Below the pieces are notes generated by a model that saw only the letters and a list, made by a program, of their open reading frames with translations, made no database searches and had not been told where the DNA came from. From Viola odorata (taxonomy: Eukaryota > Streptophyta > Magnoliopsida > Malpighiales > Violaceae): a stretch of DNA of 64,000 nt. Shown here one piece after another: positions 21,693-32,763 of the stretch. Positions within the stretch are counted from its first letter, which is position 1, and each line of letters begins with the position of its first letter. The position numbers were made by a program, and so were the translations under genes. The stretch spans positions 55,466,304-55,530,303 of the forward strand of contig OY829537.1 in assembly GCA_963691705.1 (NCBI GenBank), read 5' to 3'.

Positions 21693-22872
21693 AAACTCTT
21701 GATGCATCCCAGTTCTCGGGGATCTCATAGAATGTGTTGGGGTACTAGCTTGGCTAATGCTTATAAATATGCACAAACCCTAACAGGATATCAAACTTAT
21801 GCAGACTCAAAAAATGCCAATTGTCACACAATCTGAATTTAATAACATTCCCTGCACATATATTGGGGCGGTCCCCATATTTCAAGCTCATGGAATGGTA
21901 ATTAAACCAGAAGGTGGAGTGAAACTTCAAACACAACTCATGGTAAACTAATTCAGTGGGGAATAAAATAGACCCCCAACCTATATCATTTACCATTTGT
22001 CTAAGCCTAGCTTGCAACCCTAAGCTATACATCAGGTCATTATCAAGAATGAGACAGGGTGTGATCTCCCCGTAATTTAGATAAAAAGAAAACATATCTT
22101 AGGCATGCACTGAATCAAATCTTAACCACCCCCCGTATTAAGAACATGGGAGGGTTAATTTATTACCTCAGCTAGAATGAGTTGGAGGCACCAGCTGACC
22201 TTGCGATGGTTCTACCAAGGTGTTTTACCCTTTCTCTACTGTTGAACGGAGGAAAATGAAGGTCCAGTAGCGGTGAGTATTGTTGCTATTGTTGTGGTGG
22301 TGGCATGAACTGGAGTGGAATGTGCTTGACCTAGAGGATGGGCCAAGACAATAGTCGTCCTGGTCAAGGTAGGTTGGGGAGAGTCCCAATTCCTCCCGCC
22401 ACGCCTCCCTACATCCGCGATGGTCTCATGGGTTTCGGCCCGTCACTTTCGGAGCTGGGAAATGGCAGTTTCAGCGGCAACTATCACTTCTCTGACGTGG
22501 AGCCCCTCCCCTGACATGAAATGTTGGATGTGAGAAGGAGGTGAGGCGTTTGGTTGAGCCTCCTCCATTTCAGTCACGGGTTGTGGGGATTGGGCATTGG
22601 GGATTTGAATCGTCGGTGAAGCCGAAGGTATGGTAGGCCATTGCTTGGAATGCCTCACATTCTTGTACTTCTCTGAACACCGACATGTTCGACCGGAGTC
22701 TGGTCGTCTCAATAGGACCGTTTAGCAACAGGATGGGTAAGTATGTGGGGTTGCTTGGAGTGGCAAAAGTGAAGAGATTCCTTCTGCTCGCATGGGCTAT
22801 TGTATCTTGAGAAGTTTGATGGCTGGGACGGTTGGAAGAAGGAGTGGAAGATGAGGGGTTGGATCGTGCCAT
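21693..22872 (-). pseudogene. AT extra 3' ORF (Athila-type), broken and truncated
   Basis: This lies downstream of AT pol in the sense direction. ATG 22872 (MARSNPSSSTPSSNR) opens a Ser/Pro-rich N-terminus followed by RRNLFTFATPSN and a short conserved block. The frame then shifts. A later segment (ILFPTELVYHELCLKF; FRLCDNWHFLSLHKFDILLGF) resembles the extra ORF I know from Athila-group elements. T3 interrupts it after PENWDAS. Function unknown. In some Athila relatives the ORF after pol is called env-like, but I see no signal peptide or membrane segment to support that. 22100-22440 is not resolved into a frame. Confidence 0.55.
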
Positions 22873-23189
22873 AGTGCGAGGAAGAGACCTAGGAGAAGTG
22901 GGAGACGAGGAGTTGCAGAGGGAGTTTGAGGGTTTTGAGAGTTGTAGGTGCAATATGAGTTTGTGGTTCACTCCCCTCTCCTTTTATACTTTCTGCAGGA
23001 CACACGTCAAAAGCCACATCTCTTGGCCGAGAGCGTTTATGTTTCTTGATCAAGACTGGCATTCTAGTCTCCTAGCAAGGAAAACACACAAGTGAATCAA
23101 AACAAAAGGATTTAAAAAGAATACAACTAAATCAAAATAAAATCAAAACATGGATTGCCTCCCAAGCAGCGCCCTTAGTTATTGTCTTA

Positions 23190-25175
23190 GGCTAGACATA
23201 AGATTCCATAAACTTGCTACTCCTTGTTTGGTGGGGTCTCTTCCACCACCTCTTCTTCCACAATAGGGTAACACAATTCTTCCAAGTAGGGATTCAATCT
23301 CTGCCCATTGACCTTAAACTCGACTCCTATCTTAGGGTTTTTGATATTCACTGCACCATAAGGAAAGATTTCTGTAATGACAAAAGGTCCTTTCCATTTA
23401 CTCTTTAATTTTCCAGAAAAAATTTGAAATCTAGAATCATAAAGTAAAAAATTTATCCAACAAAGAATTTATTCTTTGTAATTCTTTTGTCGTGATATTC
23501 CTTAGTCTTGGCTTTGAAAATTTTCGAGTTCTTGTAGGTCTAGTCCCTCAACTCTTCTAGCTCTTGGATGTCTAGCTTTCTTTTCTTTCCAGCAGCTTCC
23601 ATGTCTATATTGATGCGTTTGATTGCCCAATACGCTTTATGTTCCAACTCAATAGGCAGATCACACGCTTTACCGTACACCATTATGAATGGGTCATCCC
23701 AATGGGTGTCTTGTAAGCGGTTCTGTAGGCCTAAAGTGCCTCATCCAGCCACGGGCTTTAGTCCTTCCTCGAGGGGTTGACTGTTTTAGTCAAGATGGAT
23801 TTAATCTGTCTGTTTGAGACTTCTGCTTGGCCATTTATTTATGGATGGTAAGCAGTGGACACTCGGTGTGTATTTCTATATCTTTTGAACAACGCTGTAA
23901 CTATCCTGTTACAAAAGTGAGTTCCCCGATCAGTAATGATCCCACGAGGAACTCCAAACCTGCTTAAGATGTTAGATTTAAGGAAATATATAACAGTTTT
24001 AGCATCATCTGTGTGAGTGCCCTTAGCTTCTACCCATTTAGAGACATAATCAACAACCAGCAAAATGTAGGAATTACCTCTTGAATTGGGAAAAGGTCCC
24101 ATAAAATCAATGCCCCATAGATCGAATATTTCGCAAGACAAAATGGGGTTCATAGGCATTTGATTTCTAACACTGATATTACCTATTTTCTGGCATTCTT
24201 CGCATTCTTGGAAGAATCTTTTGCTATCCTTAAATAAAGTGGGCCAATAGAAACCTGCTTCTAAAACCTTATAGGCGGTTTTCGTTCCACTAAAGTGTCC
24301 TCCACTAGGAGAAGCATGATAATGGTACAAAACTGAAGGAACTTCATTTAATTGTACACATCTACTTAGCAATTGGTCTTGCCCAATCCTCCACATGTAA
24401 GGCTCATCCCAAATATAATTCCTTAAGTCCCTTTTAATTTTAGCTTTTTGAAAAAAAGTCAACTCACCATAGTATTTTCCTTTAGCAAAATAATTTGCAA
24501 TGTGGTGATACCATGGAAGTACCCATTTTACAAGGTATAGATATTCATCAGGGAACTCATCAACTACAGGTTCTGTCTCTTTGCTTATCAACCTGCTCAG
24601 AATGTCAACTACTAGGTTTTCTCACCCTTTTTTATCTTTGATCTCAAGATCGAATTCTTGGAGCAATAAAAGCCATCGAATTAGCCTTGGTTTGGATTCT
24701 TTCTTGGTCAAGAGATACCTTAGAGATGCATGGTCAGAAAAAACGATAACCTTAGTTCCTAACAAATAGGATCTATCTTAGCTGGGTCTACCTTAATCCC
24801 ATCCTTGAATATTACATGGCCTAGAACAATGCCATGATCAACCATGAAGTGACTTTTTTCAAAGTTTAAAACCAAATTAGTTTCAATGCATCGCTTTAAA
24901 ATTACTTCAAGGTTTTTAAGATAGTGATCAAAAGAATCTCCATGTACAGTAAAATATCCATAAAGACTTCTATAATTTTTTCTACAAAATCAGAAAAAAT
25001 GCTAACCATGCATCTCTGAAAAGTTGCAGGAGCATTACACAAACTAAAGGGCATTCTTTTGTATGTAATGTTTCGAAAGGACAAGTGAAAGTTGTTTTCT
25101 CTTGATGCTTAGATGCTACAGGGATTTGATGAAATCCTGAATAACCATCGAGGAAGCAATAATGTGATTTGCTTG
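23190..25175 (-). pseudogene. pol: AT pol, 3' part: RT end, RNase H remnant, integrase
   Basis: On the minus strand it resumes the RT after OG (SHYCFLDGYSGFHQIP; RMPFSLCNAPATFQRCM; a decayed FMDI region where the YVDD-type motif should be). It then jumps at about 24768 from the RT palm (DPAKID) straight into the RNase H end ([20 protein letters not shown]), so the RT thumb and the front of RNase H are deleted. The integrase (24591-23839 open) has zinc ligands HYHASPSGGH and CEECQ, D in WGIDFMGPF and D in ITDRGTHF. A TAA interrupts just before NGQAEVSNRQIK, which holds the catalytic E. The pol tail decays to about 23190, where the CTGCTTGGGAGGCAATCC box typical of Athila elements appears. 22873-23189 is spacer. 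Confidence 0.85.
25171..25175. repeat. OG target-site duplication, left copy (GCTTG)
   Basis: GCTTG lies directly before the OG 5' LTR and again directly after the 3' LTR (40589-40593). Confidence 0.93.
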
Positions 25176-25861
25176 TGTTGATACCCGAATTTTGACGCCA
25201 TTTTTATTTAATTTTAGCATTTCTGTTATTCAGTTAATTTACAGTCATTTTCAGTTGATTTAATGTCGCTAGCATTCTTAGGTGTTTCGTTGCATTTTAG
25301 CATCATCGTTAGCATCGTCAGCTTTCGAAGTCGCATTTTTAATTTTTCGTCAAGTATTTTCATTATTATTATCATTATTATTTTTAGCCTTAAAAATCAC
25401 ATTTTTAATTATCCGGCAGTCGTTTCTTAAATTATTCTTCGTTTTAGGTCATCACACGAATTTTAGGATTTTTTTATATTTTCGCACATTTTTTAGTATT
25501 TTTATTTTTTATTATTATTTTCGTTCGAGCTTTTATTGGACCCGAGTAAGTTCGCTCGGACAATAGCTCGACTTTAAAATGTTTTCCATCAACTAGTTGC
25601 TAGATTTTTTTCCGGTCGCAACGGTCTACAGCGTTTCGTGTAATTTTCGGTGTAACGCTTTATTTTTTTCGTTCCCGCGTTTCGCGCCTTTGAACACTAA
25701 AATAAACGCGTTAAACGAGAAGTTCTCATCGTTCGCTGTAGACGGTTAAAACCGTTGTATTTTTTTCTACGCGCCGGCACCTTCGGCTCCAAAAGTCGGA
25801 ACGTTTGCTCGACGGATCCGGCTCGAGGCTATTTAAATCAGATGAAAGGCCATTTGATCAT

Positions 25862-25907
25862 GGCCATTGATCTGGTCAACCAAGGAAAGTCAACCAGATC
25901 AATGGCC
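25862..25907. promoter_or_regulatory. OG U3 inverted repeat, 15-bp arms
   Basis: GGCCATTGATCTGGT (25862-25876) and its exact reverse complement (25893-25907) are separated by 16 bp, about 200 bp upstream of the TATA box. It is identical in the 3' LTR (near 37265-37310). Role unknown. Confidence 0.75.
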
Positions 25908-26104
25908 CTTGATTTATTGTGCATAATGCACACGCACAGTGCAAGGAAATTCTCAGCCACGAGCCCGCGCCCGAGCCACCTGCTCTCCTTCTCAGCCACG
26001 TCTTCGTCCGAGCCCCTAGCCGTAGCTCCCTAGCTCCGCCATCATCACGCCTCCAGTTCCTCCACGCGCAGCTCCCTCCGCCACTCTCCCACGCGTCTTT
26101 CGGC

Positions 26105-26112
26105 TATAAATA
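26105..26112 (+). promoter_or_regulatory. OG LTR TATA box inside a palindrome
   Basis: TATAAATA is embedded in CGGCTATAAATAGCCG (26101-26116), whose outer six bases on each side are exact reverse complements. The copy in the 3' LTR is at 37508-37515. This is the likely start of OG transcription, roughly 30 bp downstream. Confidence 0.75.
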
Positions 26113-26545
26113 GCCGTCTGTTCCTTCGTCAAAAGGGTCCGAAAATTTTGCCAAAAAACAACTCTCTCCCTCTCCATTTTTCCTGGCCAATTCACATACA
26201 CTTGGACCACGTTCCGCACTCTCAAATCCACTCCTCGCCGTCGTTCGCCGCAGCAGCACCACGGTGAGCGGTTCTCTCTCTTGTTTTCTTCCTTTCGTTT
26301 AAAATTTCGTTTAGAACTTAGGCAATTAATCAAGCATTAAAACTTGCTGCAACCACTTTAGTTTCGGTCTAATTTCACCATGCTAACGTCCATTTAAATT
26401 ATCGATGCTTAAGTTAATTGTTTGGTTAATTAATGTAAATATGCATCTTGCCATTTTCTCCAAAAATGCCACTGCTTTGTTCCCGTTTTCCTTGCTGTGA
26501 TGATGTATTTGTGCTGCTGGGAGGGAGACGCTTCATTCGGGTCAA

Positions 26546-26728
26546 GAACCAGGCGATTTGGCCGCCTGGTTCATCACCTCCGTCGCCGGCAGTGGCTCCG
26601 GCGACGTGAGGAAGAAGATGGTGACTTGGGCCATGCGGCCCTTCGGGCAAGGAAAGGAAGAAAGGTGATGGGCTTGGCCCATCACCATTTAAATGAATTA
26701 CCTTTGGGCCAGGAGCTGTTCCTGGCCC
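26546..26728 (+). other. OG leader hairpin array (five perfect stem-loops)
   Basis: In order: 26546-26572 (10-bp stem, GAACCAGGCG), 26581-26606 (9 bp, CGTCGCCGG), 26628-26641 (5 bp, GGGCC), 26664-26686 (10 bp, GGTGATGGGC with a 3-base loop) and 26706-26728 (9 bp, GGGCCAGGA). All lie downstream of the TATA box and so in the predicted RNA. The same array is in the 3' LTR at about 37949-38131. Confidence 0.75.
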
Positions 26729-27039
26729 ATTTCTTCCAAATTTTAAATAGGGCCCAGCCCATTTATATTTTTTCCGAGTCTTCGTTTCGTTAGTTTTTTT
26801 TTTACGCAAAATGCTCGCATGTCTCATATATTTGTTTTTCATGATACGTGCTATTTTTCGTATGTTTTATACATGAATTGATTAATTCACTTTTTTCGTA
26901 AAATATTTCGTATGCTTTTTTTTTTATCAAGTTGTTTATTGAATTGTTTATATGTGAATTGCTCATTCTTTATCATAATATTTATTGTCATGTTATCTAA
27001 CCTCAGTCATTTATATTTAACTGTTTAATTTCAGTCATT

Positions 27040-27550
27040 TAAAATACCGCCTATATGGTCGGTCGCTTCTTTAATTTTCGTAAATATTCAACTGCTTTAA
27101 ATTCTCGCAAACTGCTGAAAATTCTTCCGCAAAATATCAACTGTTTAAATTCCGCACTTTAATTCTGCAATTTACTTTCAGCAATTTAAATTCAATACCG
27201 CCTACATGGTCGGTCGCACTTATCAACTGTTTACTTTTCCGCACTTTAATTTTCCGCAATTTACTTTCGGCAATTTAAATTCAATACCGCCTACATGGTC
27301 GGTCGTACTTATCAACTGTTTAATTTTCCGCACTTTAAATTCCAGCAATTTACTTTCAGCAATTTAAATTCAATACCGCCTACATGGTCGGTCGCATTTT
27401 AATTTTCGTAAACATTCAACTGCTTTAATTTTTCGCACACTGCTGGAAATCCTTCCGCAAATTATCAACTGTTTACTTTTCCGCACTTTACTTTTCCGCA
27501 CTTTAAATTTCAGCAATTTAAATTCAATACCGCCTACATGGTCGGTCGCA
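27040..27550 (+). repeat. OG LTR tandem repeat block 1
   Basis: Five copies of ATACCGCCTACATGGTCGG (starting near 27044, 27198, 27284, 27371 and 27527) are separated by AT-rich spacers with CAACTGTTTA and CCGCACTTTA boxes. The period is roughly 86 bp or multiples. The block is repeated in the 3' LTR. Confidence 0.75.
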
Positions 27551-27779
27551 ACATTAACTGCTTTTATTTTCTGTAAATATCAACTGCTTTAATTTTTCGC
27601 AAAACTGCTGGAAATTCTTCCGCAATATCAATTGTTTTATTTTCCGCAATATCAATTGTTTTATTTTCCGCAAATATCAACTGTTTACTTTCTGCAAATT
27701 ATCAAACTGTTCTAAACCCCCTGTAAATCGTCAGCTACATTTGAAATATTCTTGCACTTGTCAAAACAACATTTAATTC

Positions 27780-28375
27780 TCGTATGTGTTAAATAAATCA
27801 TTTTTCGCATACAAATCACTTAGCATTTAATATTCATATGCGTTAAATAAATCATTTTTCGCATGCAAATCACTTAGCATTTTAAATCTCGCATGCGTAA
27901 AATCCATCATTTTTCGCATGCAATCACGTCAGCATTTTAATTTTCACATGCTTAAAATTAATCATTTTTCGCATGCAATCAACGTAATATTTAAAGTCTC
28001 GCACGCTTAAAATTAACCATTTTTCGCATGCCTTCAACGTAGCATTTAAAGTCTCGCATGCTTAAAATTAATCATTTTTCGCATGCAATCCACGTAGCAT
28101 TTAAACTCTCGTATGCTTAAAATCCATCATTTTTCGCATGCAATCAACTAGCATTTTAATTCTCACATGCTTAAAATCCATCATTTTTCGCATGCAATCA
28201 ACTAGCATTCTAATTCTCACATGCGTAAAATCCATCATTTTTCGCATGCAATCAACTAGCATTAAATTCTCGTATGCTTAAAATCAATCATTTTTCGCAT
28301 ACAACCAAACTCAGCATCTCATTTCGTATGCGTGAAATCCATCATTTCTCGTATACAATCAACTGTCATTTAAAT
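27780..28375 (+). repeat. OG LTR tandem repeat block 2, about 58 bp x 10
   Basis: Units read roughly AATCCATCATTTTTCGCATG, CAATCAACTAGCATTT, TCTCGCATGCTTAA. Each holds two GCATGC-type palindromes. About ten units, some diverged. Also in the 3' LTR (about 39180-39775). Confidence 0.8.
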
Positions 28376-29187
28376 TCTTGCACTCATAAATTGCTTATTT
28401 ATTTCTCGAGCTATCGCTAACACTCTCATTTTGCAGGTTTTAGTTTCAAGCTTCGCTCGAAAGTACGCCTTTCGATTCCTTTTTATTTATTCGATGCTTT
28501 CTGCAAATATCCATCGTATGCATGATATATAGAACTGCTAGAACTAAAATCAACCCACATGCACAACGTGTTTAAAGACTTTCTTAAAATGCCGCGTTCA
28601 TGTGATTTTACTTCTCGCTTATATTGACTGCATGTACATGGGGACTTTCGATCCCACAGCAAACTATCGTTTTAAATCCATCATTTAAAATGGTACTCTG
28701 TTAGCAATCCATGTTAGGATCACGTAGTAACTAATCTAAGCATGCATGGCCCGATGATGAAAAAGAGGGCGCTCATTCAGTCTTACGGAAAATTCAGTCC
28801 CATCACGATCATAATAAAGAATAAAGTGACGATTCCTCTAAGGGCCCCCTTTTTCAAAATGCATTTCTCAAACACCTTTTTAAACACCTCTCTCATCAAC
28901 CGGTAACCGTTTTCGGATGTGTCTCGGGTGCCTAACACCTTCCCGAGACCATAATACGACCCCGAACCTTTGTCTGGGGTCCAGACCCTTTTTTTTTGTG
29001 CCTTTAGTTTTTCACTTATTATATTTCCTATGCCATGACAATTAGGGTTCCCTAAGCCTAGCAACCAAATTAGGGTGGCGACTTCATTGCATGCTGCTAG
29101 GCGTCCCTTTTACGCCGAGCATTGTAAGGTCTCAAATTTCATTGCACACTCGCGATTTTTTTTTTAAATTTCCGATGCGCGACAGTT

Positions 29188-29205
29188 TGGCGACTTCACT
29201 GGGGA
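29188..29205 (+). other. OG primer binding site (tRNA-Arg type)
   Basis: TGGCGACTTCACTGGGGA starts three bases after the 5' LTR. Ogre elements are known to use a tRNA-Arg primer with this kind of site; the match is from memory. Confidence 0.75.
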
Positions 29206-30329
29206 CCTTAGGGTCGGAGCCGGTTTTATCTTTTTAGAGAGGTGTTTTATTTGTTTATTTATTTGCTTTGACCAATTGTTGGCCTGTTTATTTATTTGCT
29301 TTATCAATTGTCATATGCATTTCATAGTGCCCTACACCCAGGGGACAATTACCAAAATAGGAGGGTAGTAGTGACGCCCTAGGACACATGTCCTGGGTAG
29401 TGTTCACCAATCCCAACTCGGATGAACCCCTAAAGCCAGTCGAAAGGTTATACGATTTCGCAAGGAATCGGGCGACTGGACGACACTTTAGGGACCTTTT
29501 CATGGTATCATCCGGGAACCATTCAAGCCAGTTAGAGGTGTCGGAATCAGAGCCCCGGCACAGGCATCATGATTATACCTGTTTGTCGTGGCATATTGAC
29601 GTGATTTTTCTATTATACGAACTGTAAATTTTCTGACACGTGCAGGTTACTTTGCATTTAAAATTTTATTTTTTGTCCCACAGGACCCGTTTTGCTCATT
29701 CAATATGTCGGCACCTACACTACTTTCACTTGATATTTTCGGGGAACAAAGTTTCAACGATCAGACACTACAAAGCCTAATTGCCGCCTTAGAGGCTGAG
29801 TTAGAGATGAAGAAAGGGGAGTTGGCTTCGATGGAGTACGTTTGGCAACAGGACTCTAACGTCCAGGAATGACACCTTCAGGGAAAGGCTCAGATATCGG
29901 CAAATCTTTTCTTTTTAGCTAGGACCCCTAATTTCATCTATCCTAGCCATTTTTGATGAATTTAGGAAGTTGGCGAGTTTACCATATTTTGTAAACGCTT
30001 TTTAATAAAGTCGTACTCTTTCGGATATTTATTAAATCGACTCATCTTTTCCATATCAACTATCCCTCCAATATAAACTCAAAAAAAAAAAAAAAAAAAA
30101 AAAAAAAATTCCCCCCGGGGTAAAACACAATCATCTCATCGAAATTCCGAAAAATCAGAACAAGTATTCAAAACATCCGAGTATCACTCACTCATGGCCA
30201 TGTCTTCCTAGTTTATCACAAAAACTCCAAAGATTTTCGCCTCTCCCCTCGGTTGAGTTTACCAGGCATCAGACATTACATGGTCAAGAGTATAGTATGA
30301 AAGAGATCTTCCTAGCATGACGGCATTGG
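29206..30329 (+). other. OG leader between primer site and gag
   Basis: Mostly non-coding. It holds one small ORF (29705-29872) and a run of about 30 A followed by TTCCCCCCGGGG at 30079-30118. Frames in 29388-29627 have no support. Confidence 0.5.
29705..29872 (+). CDS. OG small ORF upstream of gag (55 codons)
   Basis: ATG 29705 opens MSAPTLLSLDIFGEQS and continues helical and acidic (LIAALEAELEMKKGEL) to a TGA at 29870. Ogre elements are known to carry an extra ORF before gag that is usually much longer, so this could be a remnant or a leader peptide. No family recognised; no second copy to compare. Confidence 0.35.
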   Translation: MSAPTLLSLDIFGEQSFNDQTLQSLIAALEAELEMKKGELASMEYVWQQDSNVQE

Positions 30330-30641
30330 TTGCCCCTGCTGATTTGGGTTTCGTCGTTAGCATCTCAGATTTGCTTCATATCGGGGGAATGTATAGAGGC
30401 TTCCTTCGTATCTTGTCAACCACTGGGATTCCTCGCCTCACCGACCTCCTTGAAAATATCAAATGAAAGTGTGGCCGGCAAACGAATGAGCAAATGTGGA
30501 GGCCTCGGGATTGCATATCACCTGTATATCCTCACTTGTATTTACTTTTTCTGTGTTTTTCCCTTTTTCAGGTTCACGATAGCTCCTCGAAAGCAAGCTA
30601 CTCCGCACAGGCTCCCCCTAACTAGACTTCAAAAACGAAAA

Positions 30642-32210
30642 ATGACTGAACTGACCAAGACCGACGAAGCACTAATGGCTAGAATCGCAGAGTTAGAGGA
30701 GCAAGTTAAGATCACTACAGAAAGAGCCACTAGGGCCGAAAAGGAAAGAGATGAAGTTGTCGCCGAAGTACCACCGGGTTTTGATCTCCCTCAAACAAAA
30801 GGACCTCACTCTTCGCTCACCGTCGCAGGACCTTCCGTACTCCCGCCACTTTCTGGTCCCCCGGGCCATTGGAGATGGAATAATCGCTTCACAGTACCCA
30901 TCACTGCAAATCCTACAGCTAAGGCGGGTGAAGAGATCTCCCCATCGCTTCAGCACCTTTCAATCAACCCTGCCGTGGACCCCAGCAAGAGTCAGGCCCA
31001 CCTAGAGGCTTTGTATCTCCCCCCTATTCCTCCAAGCACAATTCCCGGACCTGTGGGAACTCAGCTCCTCACTTTCAACCCAGCACATCCTCAGTTCTCG
31101 TCAGAACCTACGCTACCCTTCGGTCCTAACCCCATCAGGGCCAAGGAACCGAAAAGTGACAGACTAAATCTTCTCGAGGAAAGACTCAGAGCAATCGAAG
31201 GGGCCGATCCATTTGATCCCACTGGTCCCGCCGGTATGTGTATGGTCCCCGGGATCGTCATACCTCCGAAGTACAAGATCCCTGACTTCGAAAAGTATAC
31301 TGGGGTAGAATGCCTAAAGACCCACCTCAGAGCATACTGCAATAAGATGGCCGAAATGATCCACAACGAGCCATTGTTGATACATCTATTCCGAGAAAGC
31401 TTGACCAAGCACGCCCTAACTTGGTATATGGGTCTAGACAGCGCCAGGATCAGGACATGGAGAGACCTGTCCGATGCGTTCTACAGGCAATACAAATTCA
31501 ACTTGGAAGTTGCACTAGACCGTTCTGATCTACAAGATCTAGAGAAGAGGACTGACGAATCGGTGAAGACTTATGCTCAGAGGTGGAGAGGGCTAGCATC
31601 TAGAATTTCTCCTCCGCTAAATGACAAAGAACTCTCGTCAATTTTCATAAACACTTTCAAGGCTCCCTACTACACCTATCTTATATCCAATCCATCAAAT
31701 AACTTTTCCGACATAGTCACGGTGGCTGAGAGAGTTGAACAAGGAATTAAATCTGGGAGGATCACCGCTTCCACACCAGAAGAAACGCTTAAAGGAGCAC
31801 CCATCATGAAGGAAGATGTCATCTTTGTCTCCTCGGGACCTAGCAACCGGCGACCTTCCCCCTCGCCTCCACCACATATCCCACAAAAGAACCAACACAC
31901 CCATTGGAACAGGAAACCGCTACCACCTCTTCCCATTCCTTTAGAGGAAATTTACGAGCATCTCTTGGCAGCCGGGCAAATTGCGCCAATCCCGATTCAG
32001 CCTATACAACCTCCTTATCCGAAGTGGTACAACCCTATTGCTAGATGCACGTACCACGCTGGAGCTCAAGGCCACGCCATAGAAGACTGCTCTGCCCTTA
32101 GAGGAAAGGTTGATCGCTTGATCAAGAACAAATGCATCTCTTTCGAAGGTTCTAGCATGACCATCAACCCTATTCCAAATCATACTTTGGGTAGTGGAAG
32201 GATGATATAG
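30642..32210 (+). CDS. gag: OG gag protein, intact
   Basis: The frame is open from 30330, but I place the start at ATG 30642 (MTELTKTDEALMARIAELEE). The 104 codons before it look non-coding and contain CCTTTTTCAG (ending 30571), a possible splice acceptor. 522 residues: N-terminal coiled coil (about 1-45), a Pro-rich linker, then an Ogre/Tat-type gag core (about 215-380: IPDFEKYTGVECLKTHLRAY; RESLTKHALTWYMGL; DESVKTYAQRWRG), a second Pro-rich linker, and a C-terminal CTYHAGAQGHAIEDC knuckle (C-x2-H-x5-H-x4-C). The end (NPIPNH) matches the point where Ogre pol would follow, but none does. It probably forms particles for OG RNA. Confidence 0.88.
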   Translation: MTELTKTDEALMARIAELEEQVKITTERATRAEKERDEVVAEVPPGFDLPQTKGPHSSLTVAGPSVLPPLSGPPGHWRWNNRFTVPITANPTAKAGEEISPSLQHLSINPAVDPSKSQAHLEALYLPPIPPSTIPGPVGTQLLTFNPAHPQFSSEPTLPFGPNPIRAKEPKSDRLNLLEERLRAIEGADPFDPTGPAGMCMVPGIVIPPKYKIPDFEKYTGVECLKTHLRAYCNKMAEMIHNEPLLIHLFRESLTKHALTWYMGLDSARIRTWRDLSDAFYRQYKFNLEVALDRSDLQDLEKRTDESVKTYAQRWRGLASRISPPLNDKELSSIFINTFKAPYYTYLISNPSNNFSDIVTVAERVEQGIKSGRITASTPEETLKGAPIMKEDVIFVSSGPSNRRPSPSPPPHIPQKNQHTHWNRKPLPPLPIPLEEIYEHLLAAGQIAPIPIQPIQPPYPKWYNPIARCTYHAGAQGHAIEDCSALRGKVDRLIKNKCISFEGSSMTINPIPNHTLGSGRMI

Positions 32211-32763
32211 GGCTCGACCATTTGCGTGAAGAAGTCTGGGGGGGGCCTCTGCGTAATTAGACCGCCGCCACGCTTCCTGATGTCTCTTTGTAATATGTGT
32301 GCATGTCTTCTTTATAGGGACTTGCGTTCCCCTTTGGTTTAAAAATAAATAAATATATTTAACCCCCTCTTCGAGCGTCTTGTACTATTCGCGTTTCAGG
32401 ATGAATGTTGATTCAGTGGGTTTTGATAAACCCTATGTCTTTAGCGATAAAGAAAGTATCACCACAATTAAGAATGAGGCCGGGATTCCATGCAAATCGG
32501 TCCATTTAAGAGAAAGGGCGGAAAAGGAGATAGTCCCTCATCAGGAAAAGTCTTGGTGGCAAGCAATGAAGATCAAAGGGATGTTGATCCAAAAGCACAA
32601 GGCTCAAACGCACACCATAGTTGAGCCTACGACTTTAAACAAGGGCGCTTCGTGGGAGGCAACCCACGTGTTCTTTTCAATTATTCTCTTTCGTTAATTT
32701 TAAATTCAACATCTTGGGGTACCTTTTCCCTATGAATTTATTATTTGACTGTCTCTTCATTTC

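Larger units (their letters stand above)
21693..25175 (-). mobile_element. AT: Athila-like retrotransposon, 3' half
   Basis: Minus strand: second half of RT, remnant RNase H, integrase and an extra 3' ORF that T3 cuts at 21693. The 5' half is at 40589 to about 44875. The two halves join in frame across OG with the 5-bp duplication GCTTG. Confidence 0.88.
25176..29184 (+). repeat. OG 5' LTR (about 4.0 kb)
   Basis: Begins TGTTGATACCCG and ends GATGCGCGACA. It holds a U3 inverted repeat, a TATA box, a hairpin cluster and two blocks of internal tandem repeats, listed separately. Frames inside it are short and have no protein resemblance. 28376-29184 is plain AT-rich LTR sequence. Confidence 0.95.

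Noticed and set aside
21693..22872. AT extra ORF as an envelope gene
   Set aside because: No signal peptide or membrane segment is visible and the frame is broken. The position alone does not justify an env call.
25282..26842. Several open frames in the OG LTRs, repeated at 36685-38224
   Set aside because: Repetition only reflects LTR identity. They overlap promoter and hairpin sequence on both strands and have no recognisable domain.
28783..29064. Minus-strand frame of 93 codons near the OG LTR end, present in both LTRs
   Set aside because: No family resemblance. It is open by chance in identical LTRs.
30079..30109. Run of about 30 A as a processed-pseudogene tail
   Set aside because: It lies in the OG leader with no coding sequence before it and no target duplication. 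It is more likely a simple repeat or a sequencing-sensitive homopolymer.
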